Source: Citrobacter sp. (GTDB lineage: Bacteria; Pseudomonadota; Gammaproteobacteria; Enterobacterales; Enterobacteriaceae). From it: 64,000 nucleotides of DNA. The position numbers and the translations under genes are program-made. The notes beneath the pieces are model-generated. The model saw nothing but the letters and a program-made list of their open reading frames with translations. It was not told the DNA's origin and ran no database searches. Shown here in pieces: positions 1 to 9,063 of this stretch (its first letter is position 1; every line of letters begins with the position of its first letter). The stretch is taken from contig DXKH01000051.1 of the NCBI GenBank assembly GCA_019415335.1, positions 1 to 64,000 of the forward strand, in the 5' to 3' direction.

Positions 1-238
1 GCTTTCTGTTACCGAAGGCGAAGACAAACCGCTGAAATATCCGCATATGTTTGCCGCCGCCTCGCTGATGCTGCTCAACAAAGTCGACCTGCTACCGTAT
101 CTGAATTTCGACGTTGAGAAGTGCCTTGCCAGCGCCCGGGAAGTTAATCCGGATATCGAGATCATCCTGATTTCCGCCACCAGCGGCGAAGGGATGGATC
201 AGTGGCTGAACTGGCTGGAGGCACAGCGATGTGCATAG
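1..238 (+). CDS. hypB: Hydrogenase maturation GTPase HypB, C-terminal part (5' cut by window edge)
   Basis: HypB is a nickel-binding GTPase that delivers Ni to the large subunit of [NiFe] hydrogenases together with HypA and SlyD. Only about 78 C-terminal residues are present, reading from base 2. The segment [11 protein letters not shown] holds the NKxD guanine-specificity motif of G3E GTPases, and [12 protein letters not shown] is the usual end of the G domain. The last codons overlap the hypC start by 10 bases, which indicates translational coupling in the hyp operon. The start lies outside the window, so the gene is partial only because of the window edge. Identity is very sure from the sequence and from the following hypC, hypD and hypE. 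Confidence 0.97.
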   Translation, partial: LSVTEGEDKPLKYPHMFAAASLMLLNKVDLLPYLNFDVEKCLASAREVNPDIEIILISATSGEGMDQWLNWLEAQRCA

Positions 239-501
239 GCGTTCCCGGCCAAATCCGCACTATCGAAGGTAACCTGGCGAAAGTCGACGTTTGCGGCATT
301 CAGCGCGACGTCGATCTGACGCTGGTCGGCAGTTGTGATGAGCACGGTGAACCTCGTCTGGGCCAGTGGGTACTGGTCCACGTCGGTTTTGCCATGAGCG
401 TGATTAACGAAGCCGAAGCGCGCGACACGCTCGATGCGCTCCAGAACATGTTTGATGTTGAGCCGGACGTCGGCGCTTTGCTGTATGGCGAGGAAAAATA
501 A
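229..501 (+). CDS. hypC: Hydrogenase maturation chaperone HypC
   Basis: HypC (90 residues) is a small chaperone that works with HypD in building the Fe(CN)2CO centre of [NiFe] hydrogenases and then escorts it to the large-subunit precursor. The start chosen is ATG at 229, giving the family N-terminus MCIGVPGQI. Cys2 is the essential ligand, exposed after Met removal. An in-frame ATG at 202 would bury this cysteine and is rejected. The rest is a small beta-barrel with the typical [10 protein letters not shown] segment. It overlaps hypB by 10 bases, and its stop overlaps the hypD start, as expected in the hypABCDE operon. Confidence 0.97.
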   Translation: MCIGVPGQIRTIEGNLAKVDVCGIQRDVDLTLVGSCDEHGEPRLGQWVLVHVGFAMSVINEAEARDTLDALQNMFDVEPDVGALLYGEEK

Positions 502-1622
502 TGCGTTTTGTTGACGAATACCGCGCGCCGGAACAGGTGATGCAACTGATTGAGCACCTGCGTGAACGCGCCGCGCATCTGCCGTACACCGCCGAACGTC
601 CGTTGCGCATTATGGAAGTCTGCGGTGGCCATACGCACGCGATCTTCAAATTTGGTCTCGACCAGTTGCTCCCTGATAACGTGGAGTTTATCCACGGCCC
701 GGGTTGTCCGGTCTGCGTACTGCCGATGGGACGTATCGACAGCTGCGTAGAAATTGCCAGCCATCCGGAGGTGATTTTCTGTACCTTTGGCGACGCCATG
801 CGCGTGCCGGGGAAACAAGGGTCGCTGTTACAGGCGAAAGCGCGCGGTGCGGATATTCGCATCGTCTACTCGCCGATGGATGCGCTCAAACTGGCGCAGG
901 AAAACCCAACGCGTAAAGTGGTGTTTTTCGGTCTCGGTTTTGAAACGACCATGCCGACGACCGCCATTACCCTGCAACAGGCAAAACTGCGCGACGTACA
1001 GAATTTTTACTTCTTCTGTCAGCACATCACGCTCATTCCGACCCTGCGCAGCCTGCTGGAGCAGCCCGATAACGGTATCGACGCATTCCTCGCACCGGGC
1101 CACGTCAGTATGGTGATCGGTACCAACGCCTATCATTTTATTGCCAGCGAGTTTCATCGTCCGCTGGTGGTCGCTGGATTCGAACCCCTTGATCTACTGC
1201 AAGGCGTCGTGATGCTGGTTGAGCAGAAAATAGCGGCCCACAGTCAGGTCGAAAACCAGTACCGCCGCGTGGTACCGGACGCCGGCAATCTGTTGGCGCA
1301 ACAGGCCATTGCCGACGTATTTTGCGTCACCGGCGACAGCGAGTGGCGCGGCCTGGGGGTGATTGAATCGTCCGGCGTGCATTTGACGCCCGATTATCAG
1401 CGTTTTGATGCCGAAGCGCATTTCCGCCCGGCACCCCAGCAGGTTTACGACGACCCGCGCGCGCGCTGCGGCGACGTGCTGACCGGGAAATGTAAACCGC
1501 ATCAGTGCCCGTTATTTGGCAAGACCTGTAATCCAGAGACCGCCTTCGGCGCACTGATGGTCTCTTCAGAAGGCGCATGCGCCGCGTGGTATCAGTATCG
1601 TCAGCAGGAGTGTGAAGCATGA
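501..1622 (+). CDS. hypD: Hydrogenase maturation iron-sulfur protein HypD
   Basis: HypD (373 residues) carries a [4Fe-4S] cluster and is the scaffold on which, with HypC, the Fe(CN)2CO group of [NiFe] hydrogenases is built from the thiocyanate donated by HypE. Visible family motifs are CGGHTHAIFKFG near residue 41, GPGCPVCVLPMG near residue 69, and a cysteine-rich C-terminus with CGDVLTGKCKPHQCPLFG that holds the cluster ligands. Length equals the E. coli protein. The start overlaps the hypC stop and the end overlaps the hypE start by four bases, so expression is coupled along the operon. No anomalies were seen. Confidence 0.97.
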   Translation: MRFVDEYRAPEQVMQLIEHLRERAAHLPYTAERPLRIMEVCGGHTHAIFKFGLDQLLPDNVEFIHGPGCPVCVLPMGRIDSCVEIASHPEVIFCTFGDAMRVPGKQGSLLQAKARGADIRIVYSPMDALKLAQENPTRKVVFFGLGFETTMPTTAITLQQAKLRDVQNFYFFCQHITLIPTLRSLLEQPDNGIDAFLAPGHVSMVIGTNAYHFIASEFHRPLVVAGFEPLDLLQGVVMLVEQKIAAHSQVENQYRRVVPDAGNLLAQQAIADVFCVTGDSEWRGLGVIESSGVHLTPDYQRFDAEAHFRPAPQQVYDDPRARCGDVLTGKCKPHQCPLFGKTCNPETAFGALMVSSEGACAAWYQYRQQECEA

Positions 1623-2629
1623 ACAGCGTACAACTCGCCCATGGCAGCGGCGGTCAGGCCATGCAGCAACTGATTAACAGCCTGTTTATGGAGGCCTTCG
1701 CTAACCCGTGGCTGGCGGAGCAGGAAGATCAGGCGCGGCTTGAACTGGCGCAACTGGTCGCTGAAGGCGATCGGCTGGCGTTCTCTACCGACAGCTACGT
1801 CATTGATCCCCTGTTTTTCCCCGGCGGCAACATCGGTAAGCTGGCGATCTGCGGGACTGCCAATGACGTCGCCGTCAGCGGTGCGATCCCTCGCTATCTC
1901 TCCTGCGGCTTTATCCTCGAAGAAGGGCTGCCGATGGAGACGCTGAAAAGCGTGGTGAGCAGCATGGCCGCCACCGCACGCGAGGCCAACATTGCGATCG
2001 TCACTGGCGACACCAAAGTCGTTCAGCGCGGCGCGGCAGACAAACTGTTCATCAACACCGCAGGCATGGGGGCGATTCCGGCCAATATTCACTGGGGCGC
2101 GCAAACCCTGGCTGCGGGCGACGTGCTGCTGGTCAGCGGCACGCTGGGCGATCACGGAGCCACTATTCTTAATCTGCGTGAACAGTTAGGACTGGATGGC
2201 GAACTGGTCAGCGACTGCGCGGTATTAACTCCGCTGATTCAGTCGCTGCGCGATATTCCCGGCGTGAAAGCCCTGCGCGACGCGACGCGTGGCGGCGTGA
2301 ACGCGGTCGCCCATGAGTTTGCCGCCGCCTGCGGTTTTGGCATTGAGCTGTCCGAATCCGCCCTTCCCGTGAAACCCGCCGTTCGTGGCGTCTGTGAACT
2401 GCTGGGTCTGGATGCGCTTAACTTTGCTAACGAAGGCAAGCTGGTCATTGCCGTTGAACGTCAGGCGGCCGGGCAGGTACTGGCGGCGTTGCATGCCCAT
2501 CCACTGGGGCGTGATGCGGCACTGATTGGCGAAGTGGTCGAACGTAAAGGCGTGCGCCTGGCCGGTCTTTACGGCGTGAAGCGCACACTGGATTTACCGC
2601 ATGCCGAGCCGCTGCCGCGTATTTGCTGA
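1619..2629 (+). CDS. hypE: Hydrogenase maturation protein HypE (thiocarboxamide dehydratase)
   Basis: HypE (336 residues) dehydrates the carbamoyl group that HypF places on its C-terminal cysteine, using ATP, and so makes the thiocyanate from which the hydrogenase cyanide ligands derive. The PurM/ThiL-like fold is shown by the N-terminal HGSGGQAMQQLI and by FSTDSYVIDPLFFPGG. The protein ends in PRIC, so the modified cysteine is the last residue, as the mechanism requires. It overlaps hypD by four bases and is the last hyp gene before a BIME and fhlA. It appears intact. Confidence 0.97.
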   Translation: MNSVQLAHGSGGQAMQQLINSLFMEAFANPWLAEQEDQARLELAQLVAEGDRLAFSTDSYVIDPLFFPGGNIGKLAICGTANDVAVSGAIPRYLSCGFILEEGLPMETLKSVVSSMAATAREANIAIVTGDTKVVQRGAADKLFINTAGMGAIPANIHWGAQTLAAGDVLLVSGTLGDHGATILNLREQLGLDGELVSDCAVLTPLIQSLRDIPGVKALRDATRGGVNAVAHEFAAACGFGIELSESALPVKPAVRGVCELLGLDALNFANEGKLVIAVERQAAGQVLAALHAHPLGRDAALIGEVVERKGVRLAGLYGVKRTLDLPHAEPLPRIC

Positions 2630-2636
2630 TTATATT

Positions 2637-2715
2637 GCCCGGTGGCGCTACGCTTACCGGGCCTACGGGTAACGCGTTGTCCGTAGGCCGGATAAGGCGT
2701 AGCCGCCATCCGGCA
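2637..2715. repeat. BIME (paired REP sequences) between hypE and fhlA
   Basis: Two imperfect palindromic units face each other. The first contains GGTGGCGCTACGCTTACCGG and the second GTAGGCCGGATAAGGCG followed by the CCGCCATCCGGCA arm. This is the standard enterobacterial bacterial interspersed mosaic element. Such elements at operon ends stabilise mRNA 3' ends or bind gyrase/IHF. No gene lies here. Confidence 0.85.
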
Positions 2716-2787
2716 GACGTTTAAAAAGAATACCTATAATTCATCTACCTTTTGCACCGCGCAGCGGTACTTTCCTGGAAAAGCAAT

Positions 2788-4866
2788 ATGTCGTATACAC
2801 CGATGAGCGATCTCGGGCAGCAAGGATTGTTCGACATCACTCGCACATTGTTACAACAACCCGATCTGCAATCGCTAAGCGAGGCGCTTTCGCAGTTGGT
2901 AAAGCGCTCGGCGCTTGCTGACAGCGCGGCAATTGTGCTGTGGCAAGCGCAAACGCAGCGCGCGTCGTATTACGCCACGCGTGATAACGGTAAGCCCGTC
3001 GTCTACGAAGACGAAACCATACTGGCCCACGGCCCGGTCCGCCGTATTCTCTCTCGCCCCGATGCCCTGCACTGTAATTATCACGAATTTTCTGAAACCT
3101 GGCCGCAACTGGCCGTTGGCGGACTTTACGCACCGTTCGGCCACTACTGCCTGCTGCCTCTGGCGGCGGATGGGCGCATTTTTGGCGGCTGCGAATTTAT
3201 CCGCAATGACGATCGACCCTGGAGCGAAAAAGAGTACGAGCGTCTGCAAACCTTCACCCAGATTGTCGGCGTGGTGGCAGAGCAAATTCAGTGCCGGGTC
3301 ACGAACAACGTCGATTACGATCTCTTGTGCCGCGAACGCGACAACTTTCGCATTCTGGTCGCCATCACCAACGCCGTACTCTCCCGGCTCGACATGGATG
3401 AGTTGGTCAGTGAAGTTGCTAAAGAGATCCATCACTATTTCAATATCGACGACATCAGCATTGTCCTGCGCAGCCACCGTAAAAATAAGCTCAGCATCTA
3501 CTCCACTCACTACCTCGATGAAAACCATCCCGCACACGAACAAAGTGAAGTGGATGAAGCTGGAACCCTGACGGAACGGGTGTTTAAAAGCAAAGAGATG
3601 CTGTTAATTAACCTGAACGAACGGGACGCGCTGGCCCCGTATGAACGTATGCTGTTCGATACATGGGGCAACCAGATCCAGACGCTGTGCCTGCTGCCGC
3701 TGATGTCGGGCAACACCATGCTCGGCGTCCTTAAGCTGGCACAGTGCGAAGAAAAAGTGTTTACCACCGCCAACCTGAACCTGTTGCGCCAGATTGCCGG
3801 ACGCGTCGCCATCGCCGTGGATAACGCTCTCGCCTATCAGGAAATTCATCGACTGAAAGAGCGACTGGTGGATGAAAACCTGGCGCTCACCGAACAACTC
3901 AATAATGTCGATAGCGAGTTTGGCGAAATCATTGGGCGCAGCGAGGCGATGTACAGCGTACTCAAGCAGGTCGAGATGGTGGCACAGAGTGACAGCACCG
4001 TACTGATCCTCGGAGAAACCGGCACCGGGAAAGAGCTGATTGCCCGTGCGATCCACAATCTGAGTGGGCGTAACGCGCGCCGGATGGTGAAGATGAACTG
4101 CGCCGCCATGCCCGCCGGTCTACTGGAAAGCGATCTGTTCGGCCACGAGCGCGGCGCCTTCACCGGTGCCAGCGCACAGCGCATTGGCCGCTTTGAACTG
4201 GCGGATAAAAGTTCATTGTTCCTGGATGAAGTGGGTGACATGCCGCTGGAATTGCAGCCAAAGCTTCTGCGCGTCTTACAGGAACAGGAATTTGAGCGTC
4301 TGGGCAGCAATAAGCTGATCCAGACCGACGTGCGTCTGATCGCCGCCACCAACCGCAATCTGAAAAAGATGGTCGAGGATCGCGAGTTTCGCAGCGATCT
4401 CTACTATCGCCTCAACGTCTTTCCGATCCAGCTTCCGCCACTGCGCGAACGCCCAGAAGATATCCCTCTGCTGGTGAAAGCATTCACCTTTAAAATCGCT
4501 CGCCGACTGGGACGTAACATTGACAGCATCCCGGCGGAAACCCTGCGCATCCTCAGCAATATGGAATGGCCGGGCAACGTGCGTGAACTGGAAAACGTGG
4601 TAGAGCGCGCCGTTCTACTGACGCGGGGAAGCGTGCTGCAACTCTCGCTGCCGGATATCGGCATGCTTTCACCTGGCGAACCGCCCGTTGCGACCGAAGT
4701 CGCGCAGGACGGCGAGGACGAGTATCAGCTCATCCTGCGGGTGCTGAAAGAGACCAATGGCGTGGTTGCGGGCCCGAAAGGGGCGGCTCAGCGCCTCGGA
4801 CTCAAGCGCACAACACTGCTTTCTCGCATGAAGCGTTTAGGTATTGATAAAGACGCGCTGGTTTGA
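2788..4866 (+). CDS. fhlA: Formate hydrogenlyase transcriptional activator FhlA
   Basis: FhlA (692 residues) is the sigma-54 activator that senses formate and switches on the formate hydrogenlyase regulon (fdhF, hyc, hyp, hydN). Two N-terminal GAF-type sensor regions cover roughly residues 1-340. The AAA+ domain follows, with Walker A GETGTGKE, the sigma-54 contact loop GAFTGA, Walker B LFLDEVGDM and the arginine-finger region. A Fis-type HTH ends the protein (GPKGAAQRLGLKRTTLLSRM). The start at 2788 gives MSYTPMSDLGQQGLF as in E. coli; an in-frame ATG at 2752 would add 12 residues. FhlA has no receiver domain and responds directly to formate. Position after hypE is conserved. Confidence 0.96.
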   Translation: MSYTPMSDLGQQGLFDITRTLLQQPDLQSLSEALSQLVKRSALADSAAIVLWQAQTQRASYYATRDNGKPVVYEDETILAHGPVRRILSRPDALHCNYHEFSETWPQLAVGGLYAPFGHYCLLPLAADGRIFGGCEFIRNDDRPWSEKEYERLQTFTQIVGVVAEQIQCRVTNNVDYDLLCRERDNFRILVAITNAVLSRLDMDELVSEVAKEIHHYFNIDDISIVLRSHRKNKLSIYSTHYLDENHPAHEQSEVDEAGTLTERVFKSKEMLLINLNERDALAPYERMLFDTWGNQIQTLCLLPLMSGNTMLGVLKLAQCEEKVFTTANLNLLRQIAGRVAIAVDNALAYQEIHRLKERLVDENLALTEQLNNVDSEFGEIIGRSEAMYSVLKQVEMVAQSDSTVLILGETGTGKELIARAIHNLSGRNARRMVKMNCAAMPAGLLESDLFGHERGAFTGASAQRIGRFELADKSSLFLDEVGDMPLELQPKLLRVLQEQEFERLGSNKLIQTDVRLIAATNRNLKKMVEDREFRSDLYYRLNVFPIQLPPLRERPEDIPLLVKAFTFKIARRLGRNIDSIPAETLRILSNMEWPGNVRELENVVERAVLLTRGSVLQLSLPDIGMLSPGEPPVATEVAQDGEDEYQLILRVLKETNGVVAGPKGAAQRLGLKRTTLLSRMKRLGIDKDALV

Positions 4867-4900
4867 GGCACGCGTTGCTGGATGTCGGGTGGGCAATTAT

Positions 4901-4936
4901 CCGTAGGCCGGATTAAGGCGAAGCCGCCATCCGGCA
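4901..4936. repeat. REP element
   Basis: A single REP unit (GTAGGCCGGATTAAGGCG, then the CCGCCATCCGGC arm) lies between the convergent fhlA and ygbA. It may act as a shared 3'-end stabiliser or terminator. Confidence 0.8.
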
Positions 4937-4943
4937 TTTCGCT

Positions 4944-5288
4944 TCACTTCTTACGGGAGTATTTTTCCGGTAGTTCCGGTACGGGACGTTTATCGTCGAT
5001 GAGATGACGAACGGTCAGAATCGGATGACGCCAGAGCATTCTCGGCCCCGCCCAGCGCATGATCTGCTTCATCTCTTCACGCTTCGCGGGCTGATAGCAG
5101 TGCACCGGACACTGTTTACAGGCTGGTTTCTCCTCGCCAAAGACGCACTTATCCAGACGCTTTTGCGCATAAGCAAACAGCGCGTCGTAGTGCCCCGACT
5201 CGTCGGAGGCCTGCGGACACTGGCTCTCATACAGCGCGATCATCTTTTTAATCGTCAGTTTTTCGCGAGCGATACGCTTGCCGGACAT
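4944..5288 (-). CDS. ygbA: YgbA, nitrosative-stress-associated cysteine-rich protein
   Basis: YgbA (114 residues) belongs to the family named 'nitrous oxide-stimulated promoter' protein, whose biochemical role is not settled. In E. coli the gene is repressed by NsrR and induced by nitric oxide. Cysteines cluster in DKCVFGEEKPACKQCPVHC near residues 51-69, which suggests a metal or Fe-S site. The C-terminal half is rich in basic residues. The start ATG at 5288 has GGAGGG just upstream. It lies convergent to fhlA and divergent from sitA. It is about three residues shorter at the C-terminus than E. coli YgbA, which is unlikely to matter. Confidence 0.9.
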   Translation of the reverse strand: MSGKRIAREKLTIKKMIALYESQCPQASDESGHYDALFAYAQKRLDKCVFGEEKPACKQCPVHCYQPAKREEMKQIMRWAGPRMLWRHPILTVRHLIDDKRPVPELPEKYSRKK

Positions 5289-5308
5289 GATGCGCCCTCC
5301 ACAACATT

Positions 5309-5319
5309 AAGGTGCATTT
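5309..5319. promoter_or_regulatory. Candidate NsrR half-site upstream of ygbA
   Basis: AAGGTGCATTT matches the NsrR half-site consensus AAGATGCATTT with one mismatch, 21 bases upstream of the ygbA start. The E. coli ygbA promoter is a known NsrR target, so NO-responsive repression is expected here. The match is seen; binding is inferred. Confidence 0.5.
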
Positions 5320-5379
5320 ATTCTACAACTTAAATTCTCGCGACACTATCACCCGAAGGTGACACCTCCCCGCAACTCA

Positions 5380-5398
5380 AATAAGAATTATTTTCATT
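5380..5398. promoter_or_regulatory. Candidate Fur box of the sit operon
   Basis: AATAAGAATTATTTTCATT resembles the 19-bp Fur box (GATAATGATAATCATTATC) in its spaced A/T pattern. It lies about 90 bases upstream of sitA. Salmonella sitABCD is repressed by Fur with iron, which supports the assignment. The match is imperfect. Confidence 0.5.
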
Positions 5399-5431
5399 TA
5401 ACACTATCTTTATGTATGCCTTGTGCTATAT

Positions 5432-5451
5432 AACATAGCAAAGGCTATATT
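5432..5451. promoter_or_regulatory. MntR operator of the sit operon
   Basis: AACATAGCAAAGGCTATATT is nearly identical to the palindromic MntR box of enterobacterial mntH promoters (AACATAGCAAAGGCTATGTT). It lies 36 bases upstream of the sitA start, where bound Mn-MntR would block the promoter. This is the strongest regulatory match in the window. Confidence 0.85.
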
Positions 5452-5487
5452 CGATGAATAATTAACCACTTTTTTATGAGGGATACT

Positions 5488-6405
5488 ATGTCGCACCTCT
5501 CCCGTCTGACCTCGTCTCTGCTGGCTGCTGTGCTGGCCATCTTCGTGCTATCACCGGCTTACGCCAAAGAGAAGCTCAACGTCGTTACCACCTTCACGAT
5601 CATTGCTGACATGGCGCAAAACGTGGCGGGCGAGGCGGCAAATGTCAGTTCGATCACCAAACCCGGGGCGGAAATTCATGAGTATCAACCCACGCCGGGT
5701 GACATTAAGCGGGCACAAGGTGCGCAACTGATCCTCTCTAACGGCCTGAATCTCGAGCTGTGGTTTGCCCGCTTCTACCAGAATTTGTCGGGAGTGCCGG
5801 ACGTAACTGTGTCTGATGGGGTGAAACCAATGGGCATCAGCGAAGGGCCGTATAACGGTAAACCTAATCCTCACGCCTGGATGTCGGCGGAAAACGCGAT
5901 GATCTACGTCGACAATATTCGTGACGCGCTGGCGAAATACGATCCGGATAACGCCGCGATTTACCAGAAAAATGCTGAACGCTACAAAGCACAAATTCAC
6001 CAGACGCTGGCCCCTCTCCATGCTGCGCTGGAAAAAATTCCTGCCGATAAACGCTGGCTGGTCACCAGCGAAGGGGCGTTCTCCTATCTTGCCCGTGATA
6101 ACGATCTGCAAGAGCTGTATCTCTGGCCGATCAACGCCGATCAGCAGGGAACACCGAAACAGGTACGTAAAGTGATCGATGCGATCAGAGCGCATCAGAT
6201 CCCCACCGTATTCAGCGAAAGCACCGTGTCGGATAAACCGGCCCGTCAGGTCGCGCGGGAATCCGGCGCACATTACGGCGGCGTGCTGTATGTCGATTCT
6301 CTGAGCGCCGCCGATGGCCCCGTTCCCACCTATCTCGATCTGCTGCGCGTCACCACCGAGACCATCATCAGTGGCATCAATGACGGCTTGAGGAGTCAGA
6401 AATGA
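5488..6405 (+). CDS. sitA: Mn(II)/Fe(II) ABC transporter periplasmic binding protein SitA
   Basis: SitA is the periplasmic cluster A-I (ZnuA/PsaA-like) solute-binding protein that captures Mn2+ and Fe2+ for SitBCD. The start at 5488 ([10 protein letters not shown], 305 residues) is preferred over ATG at 5476 because the GAGGG ribosome site lies between them. A Sec signal peptide with cleavage near SPAYA-KEK is clear. Metal-ligand regions are visible: [18 protein letters not shown] (His), [11 protein letters not shown] (His) and the acidic ligands near [11 protein letters not shown]. It is the first gene of a tightly packed four-gene operon behind Fur- and MntR-type sites. In Salmonella the orthologous operon sits in the fhlA-mutS interval, at one edge of SPI-1. 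Confidence 0.95.
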   Translation: MSHLSRLTSSLLAAVLAIFVLSPAYAKEKLNVVTTFTIIADMAQNVAGEAANVSSITKPGAEIHEYQPTPGDIKRAQGAQLILSNGLNLELWFARFYQNLSGVPDVTVSDGVKPMGISEGPYNGKPNPHAWMSAENAMIYVDNIRDALAKYDPDNAAIYQKNAERYKAQIHQTLAPLHAALEKIPADKRWLVTSEGAFSYLARDNDLQELYLWPINADQQGTPKQVRKVIDAIRAHQIPTVFSESTVSDKPARQVARESGAHYGGVLYVDSLSAADGPVPTYLDLLRVTTETIISGINDGLRSQK

Positions 6406-7223
6406 GTCAATCTGCGATTACCGTGAATCAGGTGACGGTGACGTATCGCAATGGTCATACCGCACTACGCGATGCCACTTTTCAGGTACCGGGCGGTTCG
6501 ATTGCCGCGCTGGTGGGGGTCAACGGGTCGGGAAAATCAACGTTGTTCAAGGCGCTGATGGGTTTTGTCCGCCTGGCCGACGGCGAGATTTCCATCCTGC
6601 AACAGCCGGTAAATAACGCGCTGAAGCAGAATCTGATTGCTTACGTTCCGCAGTCCGAAGAGGTCGACTGGTCGTTTCCGGTGCTGGTGGAAGACGTGGT
6701 GATGATGGGTCGTTACGGGCATATGGGCTGGCTGCGTCGTCCGAAGGCTCAGGATCATGCCAGTGTTGACGCGGCGCTGGCGCGGGTGGATATGCTGGAG
6801 TACCGCCACCGGCAGATTGGCGAGCTTTCCGGCGGGCAGAAAAAACGCGTCTTCCTCGCCAGAGCCATCGCTCAGGATGGTCAGGTGATTTTGCTGGATG
6901 AGCCCTTTACCGGCGTCGACGTCAAAACTGAAGCCCGCATTATTGCGCTGCTACGCGAGTTACGCGATGAGGGGCGCACCATGCTGGTTTCCACCCACAA
7001 TCTCGGTTCAGTTACCGAGTTTTGTGATTATACGGTGATGATAAAAGGCACCGTGCTGGCAAGCGGCCCGACCGAAACCACCTTTACCACCGAAAACCTT
7101 GAACTGGCGTTCAGTGGCGTCCTGCGTCACGTCGCGCTCAGCGGCGGCGAAGAGCACATCATTACCGACGACGAACGTCCGTTTATCTCCCGGCGCACGG
7201 CAGGCAGTGGAGAGTCATCATGA
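6402..7223 (+). CDS. sitB: Mn/Fe ABC transporter ATPase SitB
   Basis: SitB (273 residues) is the cytoplasmic ATPase that powers SitCD. The Walker A motif [16 protein letters not shown] is near residue 38, the ABC signature [15 protein letters not shown] near residue 139, Walker [13 protein letters not shown] follows, and the switch histidine is in STHNLG. It overlaps sitA and sitC by four bases each, so the operon is translationally coupled. It appears complete and typical of the metal-type ABC ATPases. Confidence 0.95.
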   Translation: MSQSAITVNQVTVTYRNGHTALRDATFQVPGGSIAALVGVNGSGKSTLFKALMGFVRLADGEISILQQPVNNALKQNLIAYVPQSEEVDWSFPVLVEDVVMMGRYGHMGWLRRPKAQDHASVDAALARVDMLEYRHRQIGELSGGQKKRVFLARAIAQDGQVILLDEPFTGVDVKTEARIIALLRELRDEGRTMLVSTHNLGSVTEFCDYTVMIKGTVLASGPTETTFTTENLELAFSGVLRHVALSGGEEHIITDDERPFISRRTAGSGESS

Positions 7224-8077
7224 ACTGGCTGACTGAGCCTTTTGGCTATCAGTACATGCTCAATGCGATGTGGGTATCGGCGATGGTGGGCGGCCTGTGC
7301 GCCTTTCTCTCCTGCTATTTAATGCTTAAAGGCTGGTCGTTGATTGGCGATGCGCTGTCGCACTCCATCGTGCCAGGCGTTGCCGGTGCCTACATGCTCG
7401 GCTTACCCTTTTCGCTCGGCGCCTTTCTCTCCGGTGGCCTGGCAGCCGGCAGTATGCTGTTTCTGAACCAGCGTTCGCGGCTTAAAGAAGATGCCATTAT
7501 TGGCCTGATCTTCTCGTCATTCTTTGGCATCGGGCTGTTTATGGTGTCACTCAACCCGATGTCGGTGAATATTCAGACCATCATTCTCGGCAATGTGCTG
7601 GCCATCGCGCCGGAAGACATTGTGCAACTGGCGATTATTGGCGCGGTTTCCCTGCTCATCCTGTTGCTGAAGTGGAAGGATCTGATGGTCACCTTTTTCG
7701 ATGAAAACCACGCTCGATCCATTGGTCTGCATCCGGCTCGTCTGAAGCTGCTGTTTTTCACTCTGTTATCAGTGTCCACCGTCGCCGCGCTGCAAACCGT
7801 GGGGGCATTTCTGGTGATCTGCCTGGTCGTGACGCCCGGTGCCACCGCCTGGCTGCTGACTGACCGCTTTCCCCGCCTTCTTATGATTGCTGTTGCGATC
7901 GGCAGTGTGACCAGTTTCTTCGGTGCCTGGCTCAGCTACTGGCTGGACGGTGCCACCGGCGGGATCATCGTGGTACTGCAAACGCTGCTGTTCCTGCTGG
8001 CGTTTATTTTCGCCCCCAAACATGGCCTGCTGGCGAACCGTCGCCGCGCACGCCGTAAGGAGCCGTCATGTTCCTGA
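7220..8077 (+). CDS. sitC: Mn/Fe ABC transporter permease SitC
   Basis: SitC (285 residues) is one of two homologous inner-membrane permeases of the ABC-3 (ZnuB-like) family that form the metal channel. About eight hydrophobic segments are visible. The family motif around [11 protein letters not shown] (residue about 45) and the cytoplasmic coupling region [16 protein letters not shown] are present. The start overlaps sitB by four bases and the end overlaps sitD by ten. The protein is basic at its C-terminus. No disruptions were seen. Confidence 0.95.
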   Translation: MNWLTEPFGYQYMLNAMWVSAMVGGLCAFLSCYLMLKGWSLIGDALSHSIVPGVAGAYMLGLPFSLGAFLSGGLAAGSMLFLNQRSRLKEDAIIGLIFSSFFGIGLFMVSLNPMSVNIQTIILGNVLAIAPEDIVQLAIIGAVSLLILLLKWKDLMVTFFDENHARSIGLHPARLKLLFFTLLSVSTVAALQTVGAFLVICLVVTPGATAWLLTDRFPRLLMIAVAIGSVTSFFGAWLSYWLDGATGGIIVVLQTLLFLLAFIFAPKHGLLANRRRARRKEPSCS

Positions 8078-8916
8078 CCACTCTGCTGGAACCTTTTCAG
8101 TTCGACTTTATGGTCAATGCGCTGACCGTTTCCGCCCTTGTGGCGATTCCCTGTGCGCTGCTGTCGGTATTTCTGGTGCTCAAAGGCTGGGCGCTCATGG
8201 GCGATGCTATGAGTCATGCGGTCTTTCCGGGGATCGTACTGGCTTATATTGTCGGCATGCCATTGGCGATCGGCGCGTTTATTGCCGGCCTGTTCTGCGC
8301 CGTAGCGACCGGATATCTCGACGACAATAGCCGGATCAAACGCGACACCATCATGGGGATCGTCTTCTCCGGGATGTTTGGTGCCGGACTGGTGCTGTAC
8401 GTTTCTATCCAGTCAGAGGTCCACCTGGACCATATCTTATTTGGCGACATGCTAGGGATTTCGCTCAGCGATATTGGGCAAACGGCGTTCATTGCGCTGG
8501 GTATCGCCCTGATCATTGCATTCAAGTGGAAAGACTTGTTGCTGCACGCTTTCGATCCGCATCAGGCAAAAGCCAGCGGGCTTAACACGACCTTGCTGCA
8601 TTACGGACTGCTGTGCATGATTGCTCTGACCATCGTGGCAACGCTGAAATCGGTAGGGATCATTTTGTCGATCTCCCTGCTGATCGCCCCTGGCGCGATT
8701 GCCGTTCTCCTCACCCGACGCTTTGCTCACGCACTGCTACTGGCGACGGGATTGTCGGTGGTCACCTCGTTTTTTGGTGTTTATCTGTCGTTTTTCCTCG
8801 ACAGCGCTCCCGCCCCCACGATCGTGGTGTTGTTTACGATTATCTTTATTGTTGCGTTTGTGTTTGCCGCATTACGCGACCGGCGTTCGGAATTGCGACA
8901 ACAACAATCGGTGTAA
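8068..8916 (+). CDS. sitD: Mn/Fe ABC transporter permease SitD
   Basis: SitD (282 residues) is the second ABC-3 family permease and is clearly paralogous to SitC: GDAMSHAVFPGIVLAY parallels the SitC motif and HAFDPHQAKASGL parallels the coupling helix. Multiple membrane segments run the length of the protein. It overlaps the sitC end by ten bases and is the last sit gene. The old mutS start lies 147 bases downstream in the same direction, so read-through from sit could reach the mutS remnant but now runs into the island. Confidence 0.95.
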   Translation: MFLTTLLEPFQFDFMVNALTVSALVAIPCALLSVFLVLKGWALMGDAMSHAVFPGIVLAYIVGMPLAIGAFIAGLFCAVATGYLDDNSRIKRDTIMGIVFSGMFGAGLVLYVSIQSEVHLDHILFGDMLGISLSDIGQTAFIALGIALIIAFKWKDLLLHAFDPHQAKASGLNTTLLHYGLLCMIALTIVATLKSVGIILSISLLIAPGAIAVLLTRRFAHALLLATGLSVVTSFFGVYLSFFLDSAPAPTIVVLFTIIFIVAFVFAALRDRRSELRQQQSV

Positions 8917-9063
8917 AATTCTGAAACGGAAGAAGGATCGAGAAGTCGGCGATCCTGGCTTTCCCTGAAATGCGTATCTCCGCTATCATGTGCCCCTTAT
9001 GCGATAACAACAAAAACTAAAAGTATCGCAACCCATTTACATTCAGGGACTGGACACAACTCC

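Noticed and set aside
4944..8916. SPI-1-type secretion genes next to sitABCD
   Set aside because: None of the inv, spa, prg or sip genes are present; only sit is shared with the Salmonella island region.
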